Shown here one piece after another: positions 56,602-64,000 of a stretch of DNA of 64,000 nucleotides. A model generated the notes under the pieces. It was not told the DNA's origin. It saw nothing but the letters and a program-made list of their open reading frames with translations, and made no database searches. Source of the stretch: Alphaproteobacteria bacterium (GTDB lineage Bacteria > Pseudomonadota > Alphaproteobacteria > ATCC43930 > CGMCC-115725); assembly GCA_019240125.1 (NCBI GenBank), contig JAFAYW010000012.1, positions 1 to 64,000 of the forward strand. The letters are read 5' to 3'. How positions within the stretch are numbered: position 1 is the stretch's first letter; each line of letters starts with the position of its first letter. The position numbers were made by a program, and so were the translations under genes.

Positions 56602-58317
56602 ATGACGCATTCAGCATTCACCGACACCCTCTGCGACGTGCTGCGGCGGCACGCCGAGAGCGATCCGGAGCGCCTCGCTTACACATGGTTGTCCGATCGC
56701 GGCAGCCCGGAACGCTCGGTGAGCTTCGGCGAGCTGGCGAGACGAGCGACCGCGTTGGCGCACACGCTGCGCGAGCGGGCAGAGCCGGGTGAGCGCGTGC
56801 TGTTGCTGTGCCCAAACGGCATCGATTTCATGATCGGGTTTTTTGGCTCTCTGCTGGCCGGGTTGATCGCGGTGCCGATGATGCTGCCGCGCCGGCAGGC
56901 GGCGCGCGATGCCAGTGTCAGCATCGTCGCGAACTGCGCCCCGCGCATCGCCCTGGCGCCAGCTGCCCTGATCGCCGGCGAGCGCGGCGAACTGACGAGC
57001 CGCGTCGCGGTCTCCGGGCTGCACTGGGTAGCGATCGACGAGCCGCCGCCGGCGCCCCGTGCGCCGCTGCCGGTGCTCCAGCCAAACGACATCGCTTTTC
57101 TGCAATACACCTCGGGTTCGACCGCCGCGCCAAAAGGTGTGATGGTGAGCCATGCCAATCTGATGGCAAACTTGGTGATGATCGAAGCGGCTTTCGGCAA
57201 CAGCCGCGAGTCGACCTATGTCAGTTGGGTGCCGCTGTACCACGACATGGGGCTGATCACGAATGCATTGCAGGCGGCCTATCTCGGCGCGCATTGCGTC
57301 TTGATGGCGCCGGTGGCGTTCATCCAGCGCCCGGCGATATGGCTGCGTGCGATCAGCGACTACGGTGCCGAGGTCGCCGGGGGACCCAACTTCACCTTCG
57401 ATTTATGCGTAGAACGGGCTCGGCCGGATCAGCTGGAGGGGATTGATCTGTCGCGGTGGAAGGTTGCGTTCAACGGTGCCGAGCCGGTCAGGGCGCAAAC
57501 CCTGCGGCGCTTCGCCGAAGCTTTCGCCGCATACGGGTATGCCGCCAACACGATGTATCCCGCCTTCGGCATGGCCGAAGGCACGGTATTGATCACCGCG
57601 GGCAACCGGGGGCGCGATCCGATCACCCGTACGATCAGCCGCGGCGGGCTGCTGCGCGACCGCGCGGTTGCCGCAACCGGCGCCGCGGATGCGCTGGAGG
57701 TGGTGGCCTGCGGTCATGCCCTCCCGGGGGAGAATGTCGCGATCGTTGATCCGGAAGATCGGTTGCGCTGCGGCCCGGATGAAGTAGGCGAGATCTGGGT
57801 GCGTGGGCCCAACATCGCGCATGGCTACTGGCAGGCGCCGGAGGCGAGCGAGGCTGTCTTCGCCGCCACCATTGCCGATGATTCCAGCAATCAGGATTGG
57901 CTGCGCACCGGCGATCTCGGCTTCCTCGATGCTGCCGGCGAGCTGTTTATAACCGGCCGGCGCAAGGACATGATCATCATTCGCGGTGCCAACCACTACC
58001 CGCAGGACATTGAGGACACGGTTCAGAACTGCCATCCGGGATTGCGTCGCTATGGCGGCGCTGCCTTTGCCGTATCCGACGCGCAGGGGCCTGAACGGCT
58101 CGTCGTGGTGCAGGAGATCGAGCGCACCTATCGCAACCAGATCGAGCCAGCCGAGCTGATCCGGCAGATCCGCACCGCGATCGTCAACGACCACGAAATC
58201 GTGCCGCGGGCGATCGAATTGCTGCGCCCCGGCTCGTTGCCCAAGACAACCAGCGGCAAGATTCAGCGCAGCCTGAGCCGGGAGTTGTGGCTGGCGGGAG
58301 CCCTCGACCGGCTGTGA
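56602..58317 (+). CDS. Fatty acyl-AMP ligase (FAAL)
   Basis: 571 residues of the ANL superfamily. The P-loop is FLQYTSGSTAAPKGVMVSH, the A4 region YVSWVPLYHDMGLI, and the FAAL-typical NGAEPVRAQTLRRFAEAF and YPAFGMAEGT stretches follow. The A8 hinge contains DWLRTGDLGF and the A10 Lys is in LPKTTSGKIQRSL. Such enzymes adenylate long-chain fatty acids and pass them to a carrier protein instead of CoA. The ATG at 56602 is taken, 4 bases after the ACP stop. It may supply the starter for the PKS of the same region or acylate a glycan; the pairing with the ACP is firm, the target is inferred. Confidence 0.93.
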   Translation: MTHSAFTDTLCDVLRRHAESDPERLAYTWLSDRGSPERSVSFGELARRATALAHTLRERAEPGERVLLLCPNGIDFMIGFFGSLLAGLIAVPMMLPRRQAARDASVSIVANCAPRIALAPAALIAGERGELTSRVAVSGLHWVAIDEPPPAPRAPLPVLQPNDIAFLQYTSGSTAAPKGVMVSHANLMANLVMIEAAFGNSRESTYVSWVPLYHDMGLITNALQAAYLGAHCVLMAPVAFIQRPAIWLRAISDYGAEVAGGPNFTFDLCVERARPDQLEGIDLSRWKVAFNGAEPVRAQTLRRFAEAFAAYGYAANTMYPAFGMAEGTVLITAGNRGRDPITRTISRGGLLRDRAVAATGAADALEVVACGHALPGENVAIVDPEDRLRCGPDEVGEIWVRGPNIAHGYWQAPEASEAVFAATIADDSSNQDWLRTGDLGFLDAAGELFITGRRKDMIIIRGANHYPQDIEDTVQNCHPGLRRYGGAAFAVSDAQGPERLVVVQEIERTYRNQIEPAELIRQIRTAIVNDHEIVPRAIELLRPGSLPKTTSGKIQRSLSRELWLAGALDRL

Positions 58318-58407
58318 CCCGGTCCCGAGGCATTGCGGTGGCAGCGGGTTTGCGGCGCCATCCGGCGCGTGTTATTCCGGATCGGGCAGAGCCTGGGAGA
58401 GTTTGCC

Positions 58408-58875
58408 GTGACCCGCGTTGCGATCGATCGCTCTATGCGTTGCCTGCGGCGTGCCGCACTCATCGCCATGTCGCTGTTGCCGGCGGCCTGTGTCGGCGTC
58501 CTGGCGCCGCCACCAAGCAACCCATTCGCCGGCGCCTGGACCACGCCCGACCGGGCGCAGGTCGACTTCAATGACAGTACGGTCCTTCTGGGGCAGGTCG
58601 GGGAGCAGCCGACAGCGATGAGCCCGCAGACCTGCGACGGCAAGTTTGTCTTCGCGTATGGCGAGAAGCCGCGTGATGTGTTGCTCGGATTGACGCCGCG
58701 CCAGCCCGATCTGCAGCGTCGCCTCTCCGGGCTGCTGGTGCAGCCGCAATACCCGGTTGCGGAGGTCAATTGCGGCGACGGTTACAGCGCCTATGTGCTG
58801 GTCGACCCGCAGAACATTGTCGTGGTGCACCGGGACGGCGATACCGCCGGCCTTGAACGGCTCACGCGCTCCTAA
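58408..58875 (+). CDS. Hypothetical lipoprotein
   Basis: About 155 residues. The N-terminus contains MRCLRRAALIAMSLLPAAC, a lipoprotein signal with lipobox Cys. The mature part has a conserved-looking FAGAWTTPDRAQVDFNDSTV and CDGKFVFAYGEKPRDVLLGL, then VNCGDGYSAYVLVDPQNIVV, suggestive of a small beta-barrel or a calycin-like fold. I do not recognise the family. The GTG at 58408 has GGGAGAG 7 bases upstream; a later ATG at 58435 is also possible. It follows the FAAL gene by 90 bases and may be cotranscribed with DUF1491, 8 bases downstream. Confidence 0.6.
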   Translation: MTRVAIDRSMRCLRRAALIAMSLLPAACVGVLAPPPSNPFAGAWTTPDRAQVDFNDSTVLLGQVGEQPTAMSPQTCDGKFVFAYGEKPRDVLLGLTPRQPDLQRRLSGLLVQPQYPVAEVNCGDGYSAYVLVDPQNIVVVHRDGDTAGLERLTRS

Positions 58876-58883
58876 GCCGCGGC

Positions 58884-59219
58884 ATGGAAGCGCGGCTGAA
58901 GAGCGGCATCTCGGTCAAGGCGCTGATCCGGCGCTGCGATCTCGCCGCGATCGGGGTCGCGGTTACCGCGCGCGGGGATCCCGATGCCGGCGCCATCCTG
59001 CTGAAGCTGGTCGGGCGTGACGCCTGCGTCGTGTTGAGTCAGGCGCGGCAGCCGAACGGCACGGCCGTGTGGCTGCGCGCCACCGGCGCGGCGGATGTTC
59101 CGGAAGCCGATGCCGACGCCTACATATCGCGGCAGCGCAAACGCGACCCGGATCTTTGGGTGGTTGAGATCGACAGCCTGTCGCCCGACCGCTTTCTCGA
59201 TCTGCCCGTCGTCTCCTGA
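58884..59219 (+). CDS. DUF1491 family protein
   Basis: 111 residues. The pattern LKSGISVKALIRRCDLAAI, then VTARGDPDAGAILLKLVGR and the C-terminal RQRKRDPDLWVVEIDSLSPD matches DUF1491, a small cytosolic family confined to alphaproteobacteria. The function is unknown. In other genomes it sits beside NUDIX genes and envelope genes, and here a NUDIX gene starts 10 bases after its stop; they are probably cotranscribed. Confidence 0.88.
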   Translation: MEARLKSGISVKALIRRCDLAAIGVAVTARGDPDAGAILLKLVGRDACVVLSQARQPNGTAVWLRATGAADVPEADADAYISRQRKRDPDLWVVEIDSLSPDRFLDLPVVS

Positions 59220-59229
59220 GCCTGATGTT

Positions 59230-59871
59230 ATGACCAGCAAGAGCGATCGCGGCCCTCCGGCTCATCCCGACGTCGAGATTATCGAGGCGAAAAGCGGCTT
59301 CAGACGCCATCTCGGGATTGATGTCGTGCGGTTTCGCCATCGCCGCTTCGATGGCGGTTGGAGCGGTGAGCGAGTCTTCGATATCATTCGGCGCGGCGGC
59401 GCGGTCGCGATCCTGCTATACGATCCAGAGCGTGATTGTGTCGTGCTGATCGAGCAATTCCGTCTCGCGGCGCTCTATGCCGGGTTTTCGCCGTGGCAGA
59501 TCGAAGCCGTGGCCGGGCTGCTCGACCACGGGGGTGAAGGCGCCGAGGATGTGGCGCGGCGCGAGGCTCGGGAGGAGGCCGACCTCGACACGGTCGGTGC
59601 GCTCGTGCCGATCCAGGAATTTCTGCCGGCGTCAGGCAGCCTCGACGAAAAGGTACATTTGTTCTGCGGCCGCATCGACGCGCGCAAGGCCGATGCCGCG
59701 GGAACCTTTGGCGTGGCGACCGAGCAGGAGGATATCCGGCTCATCGTCAAGAGCGTCGCCGAGATCGAGACGATGCTGGACACCGGCGCGGTCGCGAGCG
59801 CCCATACACTGATCATGTTGTACTGGCTGCTGCGCCATCGTGAGCGGCTGCGTCATCAATGGCTCAGCTAG
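59230..59871 (+). CDS. NUDIX hydrolase, ADP-ribose pyrophosphatase type
   Basis: 213 residues. The N-terminal domain (FDGGWSGERVFDIIRRGGAV) and QFRLAALYAGFSPWQIEAVA are those of ADP-ribose pyrophosphatases (NudF). The Nudix box reads GLLDHGGEGAEDVARREARE and EADLD: the spacing before the first Glu is one residue longer than the consensus, and the final Gly is Asp. The catalytic REAREE core is intact. Expected reaction: ADP-ribose to AMP and ribose-5-phosphate. The start ATG at 59230 lacks a good Shine-Dalgarno sequence; coupling to DUF1491 is likely. The STAS-domain gene follows 12 bases on. Confidence 0.88.
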   Translation: MTSKSDRGPPAHPDVEIIEAKSGFRRHLGIDVVRFRHRRFDGGWSGERVFDIIRRGGAVAILLYDPERDCVVLIEQFRLAALYAGFSPWQIEAVAGLLDHGGEGAEDVARREAREEADLDTVGALVPIQEFLPASGSLDEKVHLFCGRIDARKADAAGTFGVATEQEDIRLIVKSVAEIETMLDTGAVASAHTLIMLYWLLRHRERLRHQWLS

Positions 59872-59883
59872 GGGTGACCTGTC

Positions 59884-60222
59884 ATGGAAATGCGCGTCGA
59901 ACAGTTGGCTGAGGGGGTGGTTCTCGTGGCGCCGACCGGACGCTGGGATCAGGACGGCTCGGCGGAAATCGCCCAGAAATTTATCGACGCGATTACACCC
60001 GGCCTGCGTGTGATCGTCGATATGAGCGGCGTGCCCTATCTGTCGTCGATGGGTATTCGGTCGCTGTTGATGGGGGCGAACACGGCTCGTGGCAAGGGCG
60101 GCAGGATGGTGCTGCTGTCGCCCAACGCCAACGTTGCCGGCGTGCTCATCACCGCGCATATCAGCGATATCATTCCCACCTTCAACAATTTCGAAACGGC
60201 GCGCCGGGCAGTGACCGCCTAG
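59884..60222 (+). CDS. STAS-domain anti-sigma factor antagonist
   Basis: 112 residues, a complete STAS domain: VEQLAEGVVLVAPTGRWDQD, then VIVDMSGVPYLSSMGIRSLL, where the SS pair contains the phosphorylatable Ser, and MVLLSPNANVAGVLITAHIS. In the family the unphosphorylated form binds an anti-sigma kinase and frees its sigma factor. Neither a HPK-type anti-sigma nor a PP2C phosphatase is nearby; the ECF sigma gene at 31372 is far away. The start ATG follows a short GGGGTGACC stretch. It is the last of a small NUDIX-STAS run and precedes the alcohol dehydrogenase gene by 25 bases. Confidence 0.9.
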   Translation: MEMRVEQLAEGVVLVAPTGRWDQDGSAEIAQKFIDAITPGLRVIVDMSGVPYLSSMGIRSLLMGANTARGKGGRMVLLSPNANVAGVLITAHISDIIPTFNNFETARRAVTA

Positions 60223-60247
60223 GCGAGGTCAATCGGGGAGGAACGAC

Positions 60248-61345
60248 GTGCAGATTGAGGCGGCGGTTTTCCGCAAGGTCCACGAACCTCTGACCCTGGA
60301 GGCGATCGATCTTGACCAGCCACGCGGTCGTGAGGTGCTGGTGCGCACGGTGGCGACCGGGGTGTGCCACAGCGATCTGCACGTGGTGGATGGCGTCGGG
60401 CGCTTTCCGTTGGACCGGCCGATTGTGCTTGGACATGAGGGTGCCGGTATCGTCGAGGCGGCCGGCCCCGACGTGACCAGCGTGCGCACGGGCGACCATG
60501 TCGTCGCCTGTCTTTCCGGGTTTTGCGGCAGCTGTGCGCAATGCCTGTCGGGCCATCCCAATCTGTGCACCGGCGCCATCGTTGCTCGCAATGAAAGCGA
60601 GACGCCGCGGCTGTCGCTAAAGGGGCAGCCGGTGCGCCAGTTTCTCAGCATCTCGAGCTACGCCGAAAAAATGCTGCTGCATGAGAATTCAGTTGTGCGA
60701 ATCGATCCCGATCTGCCGCTCGACCGGGCCGCACTGGTCGGCTGCGGCGTCTTGACCGGCGTAGGCGCCGCGTTGCGCAGTTCCGGCCTGGAGCCAGGCC
60801 AGACCGTCGCGGTGTTTGGTTGCGGCGGTGTCGGGCTGTCGATTGTCCAGGGCGCCCGTATCGGTGGGGCGCGGCAGATCATCGCCATCGATCAGTTCGC
60901 CCAGAAGGAAGAGATGGCGAAGCGCGCCGGCGCGACCGACTTCGTCAATTCCGGCGAGGACGATCCGGTCCAGGCGGTGCGCGCCCTGACCGGTGGCCTC
61001 GGCGTCGATCATGCCTTCGAGGCTGTCGGTATCGCGAAACTATGCCGGCAGGCGATCGAATCGCTGGCGATCCGCGGCACCGCGACGATCGTCGGGGTGT
61101 TACCGCCGGACGCGACGATCGAGTTTCCCTGGATGGCGATCCGCCCGGAATGCAAGGTGCAAACCTCGCGTATGGGCTCCAACCGTTTCCGGATGGATAT
61201 CCCGCTATACCTCGATTTCTATCGCCAGGGTCGCCTCAACCTCGACGACATGGTCACCAAGCGCGGCCGCCTCTCCGACATCAACGAAGCCTTCCGCGCG
61301 ATGAAGGCCGGCGAGGTCGCGCGCACGGTGCTGACCTTCGACTAG
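60248..61345 (+). CDS. Zinc-dependent alcohol dehydrogenase
   Basis: 365 residues of the MDR family, class III-like. Zinc ligands are visible: Cys in TGVCHSDLHV, His and Glu in LGHEGAG, the structural-zinc Cys cluster CLSGFCGSCAQCLSGHPNLC, and Cys in LVGCGVLTGVG. The NAD site is VFGCGGVGLSIVQGARIGGA. It oxidises an alcohol or reduces an aldehyde; S-nitroso- and hydroxymethyl-glutathione are usual class III substrates, but the choice is not shown by sequence. The start codon is GTG with a GGAGG site upstream. It lies 115 bases before the TGA-containing DsbA/FrnE gene, on the same strand, a possible thiol/aldehyde stress setting. Confidence 0.92.
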   Translation: MQIEAAVFRKVHEPLTLEAIDLDQPRGREVLVRTVATGVCHSDLHVVDGVGRFPLDRPIVLGHEGAGIVEAAGPDVTSVRTGDHVVACLSGFCGSCAQCLSGHPNLCTGAIVARNESETPRLSLKGQPVRQFLSISSYAEKMLLHENSVVRIDPDLPLDRAALVGCGVLTGVGAALRSSGLEPGQTVAVFGCGGVGLSIVQGARIGGARQIIAIDQFAQKEEMAKRAGATDFVNSGEDDPVQAVRALTGGLGVDHAFEAVGIAKLCRQAIESLAIRGTATIVGVLPPDATIEFPWMAIRPECKVQTSRMGSNRFRMDIPLYLDFYRQGRLNLDDMVTKRGRLSDINEAFRAMKAGEVARTVLTFD

Positions 61346-61460
61346 CTGAGTTAAATGCCGATCAACGATGTGAAACCTGAACGGCTGATTCAAGGCCGGC
61401 TTATCGGAAATTCGCTACCGCAACACCTCGCAACGCAGACAAATCCAAAGGGCATGGCTA

Positions 61461-62084
61461 ATGACTGAGACGGTAACGCTGGAGATCTTCACCGACTACG
61501 TTTGACCGTGGTGTTACCTCAGCACCGTGCGTGTTGAAAAACTCAAGGCGACGTACGCGATCGAGACCAAGCTGGTGCATTTTCCGCTGCACCCGGACAC
61601 GCCGATGGAAGGGCGGTCGATGGCGGAGTTTTATGCCTCGCGCGGCACCGACCCGGAGGAAGCCTATCAGCGCATGAAGACGCTAATGGATCAGGAGGGG
61701 CTGCCCTATGGCCGCCGCACCCACACCTATAACAGCCGCCTCGCGCAGGAACTCGGCAAGTGGGCCGATACCACGCCGGGCGGCGAGGCGATCCACGACC
61801 TGCTGTACAAGGCGTATTTCGTCGAGGCGAAGAACCTCGCGGATGTCGATCTGCTGGTTGAGATTGCTGAGCGGGTCGGGCTGTCGGGCGGTGAGGCGCG
61901 GTCGGTATTGAATGAGCGGCGGTTCAGCGACGCGGTCGATGCCGATTGGGCGAAATCGCACCAGTACGGCGTCACCGGCGTGCCGACCTTTGTCGCTTCC
62001 CGCTATGGGGTCGTCGGGGCCCAGCCCTATGGGGCGCTGGCGCGATTGGTCGAGCAGGCGGGCGCCGTGCGGCGTTCGGGGTAG
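61461..62084 (+). CDS. Candidate selenoprotein: FrnE/DsbA-family oxidoreductase with in-frame TGA (UPWC active site)
   Basis: 207 codons read through a TGA at codon 15 (61503-61505). Codons 1-14 give MTETVTLEIFTDYV and the TGA is followed by PWCYLSTVRVEKL, so the TGA stands exactly at the first Cys of the FrnE-type CPWC motif. The rest is a full DsbA/FrnE protein: helical insert with EAYQRMKTLMDQEGLPYGRR and the cis-Pro loop GVTGVPTFVASRYGVVG. AAAGGG lies 8 bases before the ATG, and there is no other stop or frameshift. A hairpin at 61519-61537 is a possible bacterial SECIS. I infer selenocysteine at residue 15 and a cytosolic thiol oxidoreductase. The alternative is a nonsense mutation at that codon; a call starting at the GTG of 61527 would miss the active site. 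Confidence 0.78.
61519..61537 (+). promoter_or_regulatory. Candidate bacterial SECIS hairpin
   Basis: Seven-base stem tcagcac (61519-61525) / gtgttga (61531-61537), with one G-U pair, and a 5-base loop cgtgc that has G at position two followed by U. The loop begins 20 bases after the TGA, within the usual distance range for bacterial SECIS elements. A competing hairpin, ggtgtt (61510-61515) / agcacc (61521-61526), has an acctc loop and does not fit as well. Confidence 0.55.
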
Positions 62085-62124
62085 GGCAGGGGCAAGAGGC
62101 GCCCCGGCCCACCGAAAAGTCACC

Positions 62125-63306
62125 CTACAGAAACACCGCTGGCGGTGTTCCCAGCAGGACTTGGCCGCAGGTTTCGTAATGCACGTCACGCGACTGGATC
62201 TGCTGCGATACGGTGTGGATGTCGCGGAAGCGGCGCTCGAAGGGGCTGCCGGGGAAGATTGCATCGACCCCTGCTGCCTTGTAGGTAAGGTCGGCGACCG
62301 CGACGGCATTGGTGATCGCGTGCACCGCGGCGAGACGCACCCGGGCGCGCGCCGGAATGTCGATCGGCGCGACATCGTCGGCGGTCGCGTAGATTTCTGT
62401 CACCGTATCGCACAGATAGGCACGCGCTGCCCCAAGCCGCGCCTCGCAGCGCGCGACCTCCCCCTGGATCGAGCCGCTATCGGCGAGCCGCACCATACCG
62501 CGCGGCGTCTTGGCGACGGCCAATTCCATGAAAGCGTCGAGCATGCCGCGGGCGATGCCGAGTGCGACGCTGGCGATGCCGACCGAGTACAGCGTCTGCT
62601 GCGGAAACGCGAAAAGCGGTCCGCGCTCGATACGGGCCGCCGGGTCTTCACGCGTCGAGGTGTAATCCTCGGTGACGTATAGATCGTGCAGTTCGTAGCT
62701 TTCCGACGCGGTGCCGCGCAGTCCGATCGGGTGCCAGTTGCCGAGCCGATGGGCGGCGGATGTCGGAAACAGGTAGGTTTTGACCTCCGGGCGGCCCGAA
62801 TGGTTGAGGCGCAAAGACCCATCCGGCTCCACGACAACCGTGTGCGCGCCCATCCAGGTCGAATGACGGCAGCCGCTGGCGAAATCCCACCGGCCGCTGA
62901 CCCGGTAGCCGCCGGGCACCGCGGTGGCGCGGCTGTCATTGGGCGGTCCCCAGGCGACGACGGCGCGCGGGTCGCCCCAGATTTCGCGCGCGATCTGCGG
63001 CTTCATAAAGGCGGCGATCAGCCCGGTGCTGTTGGCGATCGACAGGCACCAGCCAACCGAGCCATCGGCCCGCGCCGCCTCTTCGACCGCGCGGACGTAG
63101 GCGCTGGGCTCGATCGCGTCGCCGTCCACCACGCGCGGCAACAGCATGCGGAACAGCCTTGCCTCATGCATCGCATCGAGCAGCGACGCTGGAAGGCGCT
63201 GCATCTTTTCGATCTCATCGCCAGCAGCTCTGATCATGCCGGCAAGGTCGCGTACCTTGCCGGCCGGCTCCTTCACGGATGTCGCAAATGGGGTAACGTC
63301 GTTCAT
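62125..63306 (-). CDS. Acyl-CoA dehydrogenase-like flavin monooxygenase (DszC/HsaA type)
   Basis: About 393 residues. The domain order is that of group D flavin monooxygenases and acyl-CoA dehydrogenase relatives: an N-terminal helical LPASLLDAMHEARLFRMLLP segment, VEEAARADGSVGWCLSIANS, the beta part with YRVSGRWDFASGCRHSTWMG, and C-terminal helices with PFERRFRDIHTVSQQIQSRD and GQVLLG. The catalytic Glu of true acyl-CoA dehydrogenases is not evident and the C-terminal HTVSQQ pattern is as in hydroxylases such as HsaA and DszC, which use reduced flavin from a partner reductase. The ATG at 63306 follows GGAGAA. It is downstream of, and 13 bases from, the racemase-family gene. Confidence 0.85.
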   Translation of the reverse strand: MNDVTPFATSVKEPAGKVRDLAGMIRAAGDEIEKMQRLPASLLDAMHEARLFRMLLPRVVDGDAIEPSAYVRAVEEAARADGSVGWCLSIANSTGLIAAFMKPQIAREIWGDPRAVVAWGPPNDSRATAVPGGYRVSGRWDFASGCRHSTWMGAHTVVVEPDGSLRLNHSGRPEVKTYLFPTSAAHRLGNWHPIGLRGTASESYELHDLYVTEDYTSTREDPAARIERGPLFAFPQQTLYSVGIASVALGIARGMLDAFMELAVAKTPRGMVRLADSGSIQGEVARCEARLGAARAYLCDTVTEIYATADDVAPIDIPARARVRLAAVHAITNAVAVADLTYKAAGVDAIFPGSPFERRFRDIHTVSQQIQSRDVHYETCGQVLLGTPPAVFL

Positions 63307-63319
63307 CTCAGCGCTTCTC

Positions 63320-64000
63320 CTAACCCAACAACCGTCCAAGGCCGGGCAGCCGGTCCTTGATGCCGAGACGCTGCATCATCGCCCAGATCGCCGCGGTATT
63401 GGTGGCAATAACCGGTTTGCCGAACTCGGCTTCCCAGGCGGGGATCGACCTCATCGTCGGGAAATTACCGCCCGGTACCAGAAACGCTTCGATTTCCGGA
63501 CGGTTTATGCGGGCGAAGGCATCTCGTGCATTCTCCGGCCCAAGATTGCCGATTGCGTAGGAATCCTTGGCGGCAAAGCCTTTGGCGGTGACGATTTTCA
63601 GCCCGCGCGCCTCAAAATAGCGCTTGGCGCTGGCCGTCACAGCCTCCGAATAAGGCGACACCAGCGCGACATTGGTGGCCCCGAGATGGCGTGCCGCCTC
63701 AGCCACCGCACTGGCCGAGATGATGCCAGGCACACCGGCGTGCTCCTTGATGGCGGCGAGCGTCTTCTCGTCGAAATCTTCATCGAAGAGGCTGGCCGAG
63801 CTTTGCAAGAGGATCACCGTTTCGACCCTCGCTGTCCCGAGCATCTTCGACTGATACGCGACATCGGCATCGAGCGGCGGATGGAAAGGCGACTTGTCCG
63901 GGCTGCGCGACATGACCCTCGCGTAATGCGCCTGGATGATATCGGCCGGCAGTAAATGGCTGAATTCAATCTCGACGGTGGTATTGGTCGAGGGGATCAG
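63320..64000 (-). CDS. Asp/Glu racemase / maleate isomerase family protein (partial)
   Basis: The frame is open to the right edge, so the true start lies beyond the window; at least 226 residues are visible. The edge sequence reads LIPSTNTTVEIEFSHLLPAD, the typical N-terminal strand of the family with its substrate-binding Asn. ETVILLQSSASLFDEDF and GVPGIISASAVAEAARHLGA follow, then VALVSPYSEAVTASAKRYFE and VIATNTAAIWAMMQRLGI. In related enzymes two Cys do the catalysis; in this protein the matching positions near QSSAS and AFLVPGGNFPT lack Cys, suggesting an altered mechanism, as in some arylmalonate decarboxylase relatives. It is first of an operon with the flavin monooxygenase gene, implying aromatic or dicarboxylate breakdown. 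Confidence 0.82.
   Translation of the reverse strand: MIPSTNTTVEIEFSHLLPADIIQAHYARVMSRSPDKSPFHPPLDADVAYQSKMLGTARVETVILLQSSASLFDEDFDEKTLAAIKEHAGVPGIISASAVAEAARHLGATNVALVSPYSEAVTASAKRYFEARGLKIVTAKGFAAKDSYAIGNLGPENARDAFARINRPEIEAFLVPGGNFPTMRSIPAWEAEFGKPVIATNTAAIWAMMQRLGIKDRLPGLGRLLG

Noticed and set aside
61510-61526. Alternative hairpin ggtgtt / agcacc downstream of the TGA
   Set aside because: Its loop (acctc) has no G/U feature and it lies too close to the TGA for a bacterial SECIS. It may compete with the preferred hairpin.
61527-62084. A shorter gene start (GTG) after the TGA in the DsbA/FrnE gene
   Set aside because: It would remove the first beta strand and the whole active-site motif, lacks a ribosome binding site, and ignores the family-like codons upstream of the TGA.

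Overview
The window is chromosomal DNA of a high-GC alphaproteobacterium, most likely near Rhodospirillales/Rhizobiales. The evidence is a MucR/Ros-type regulator, an F0-only ATP synthase operon (atpI-B-E-b'-b, with F1 genes elsewhere), the mutY / DUF721 / dsbA / smc neighbourhood, nrdR next to glyA, a DUF1491 gene, and dense high-GC coding. No species can be named from the sequence alone.

Layout. Positions 1-7960 look like the right end of a genomic island: a tyrosine recombinase is followed, 80-90 bases on, by the 3' end of a tRNA-Leu(GAG) gene. The island carries a BrkB/YihY membrane protein, small unknown genes, an AT-richer TIR-domain membrane protein and two envelope or stress genes. 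8160-21400 holds housekeeping genes: lipB, an AA_synth protein, an LLM oxidoreductase, polyamine-type transport genes potF/potG without permeases, nrdR, glyA, mucR, glutaryl-CoA dehydrogenase, a GDSL hydrolase, a TauD-type dioxygenase, and mutY facing DUF721. 21495-28298 holds dsbA, smc and the F0 operon. 28437-36311 is mixed: a beta-propeller protein, a sterol-desaturase-type hydroxylase, a response regulator divergent from an ECF sigma factor, a macrodomain protein, an ACMSD-like amidohydrolase and purC.

36856-58317 is the main accessory region. A 2479-residue highly reducing type I PKS (KS-AT-DH-MT-ER-KR-ACP, no thioesterase) is followed 3 bases later by an alpha-oxoamine synthase. A glycosyltransferase, a Wza/KpsD-type export lipoprotein, a WcbI-domain protein with three N-terminal beta-domain repeats, and an acyl carrier protein plus fatty acyl-AMP ligase lie nearby. 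This gene set resembles the RkpA/RkpG (Sinorhizobium K-antigen) and WcbR/WcbT/WcbI (Burkholderia capsule) systems. I infer a locus making an amino-ketone lipid, possibly sphingoid-like, for a surface polysaccharide. leuA, an SDR gene and an RlpA-like gene are interspersed.

58408-64000 holds small metabolic genes and the most unusual feature of the window. At 61461-62084 a DsbA/FrnE-family gene has one in-frame TGA exactly where the first cysteine of its CPWC active site should be. A hairpin with a G/U-containing loop starts 13 bases downstream, with its loop 20 bases from the TGA. This is best read as a selenoprotein (Sec-Pro-Trp-Cys) that standard gene calling would truncate. The window ends inside an Asp/Glu racemase / maleate isomerase family gene.
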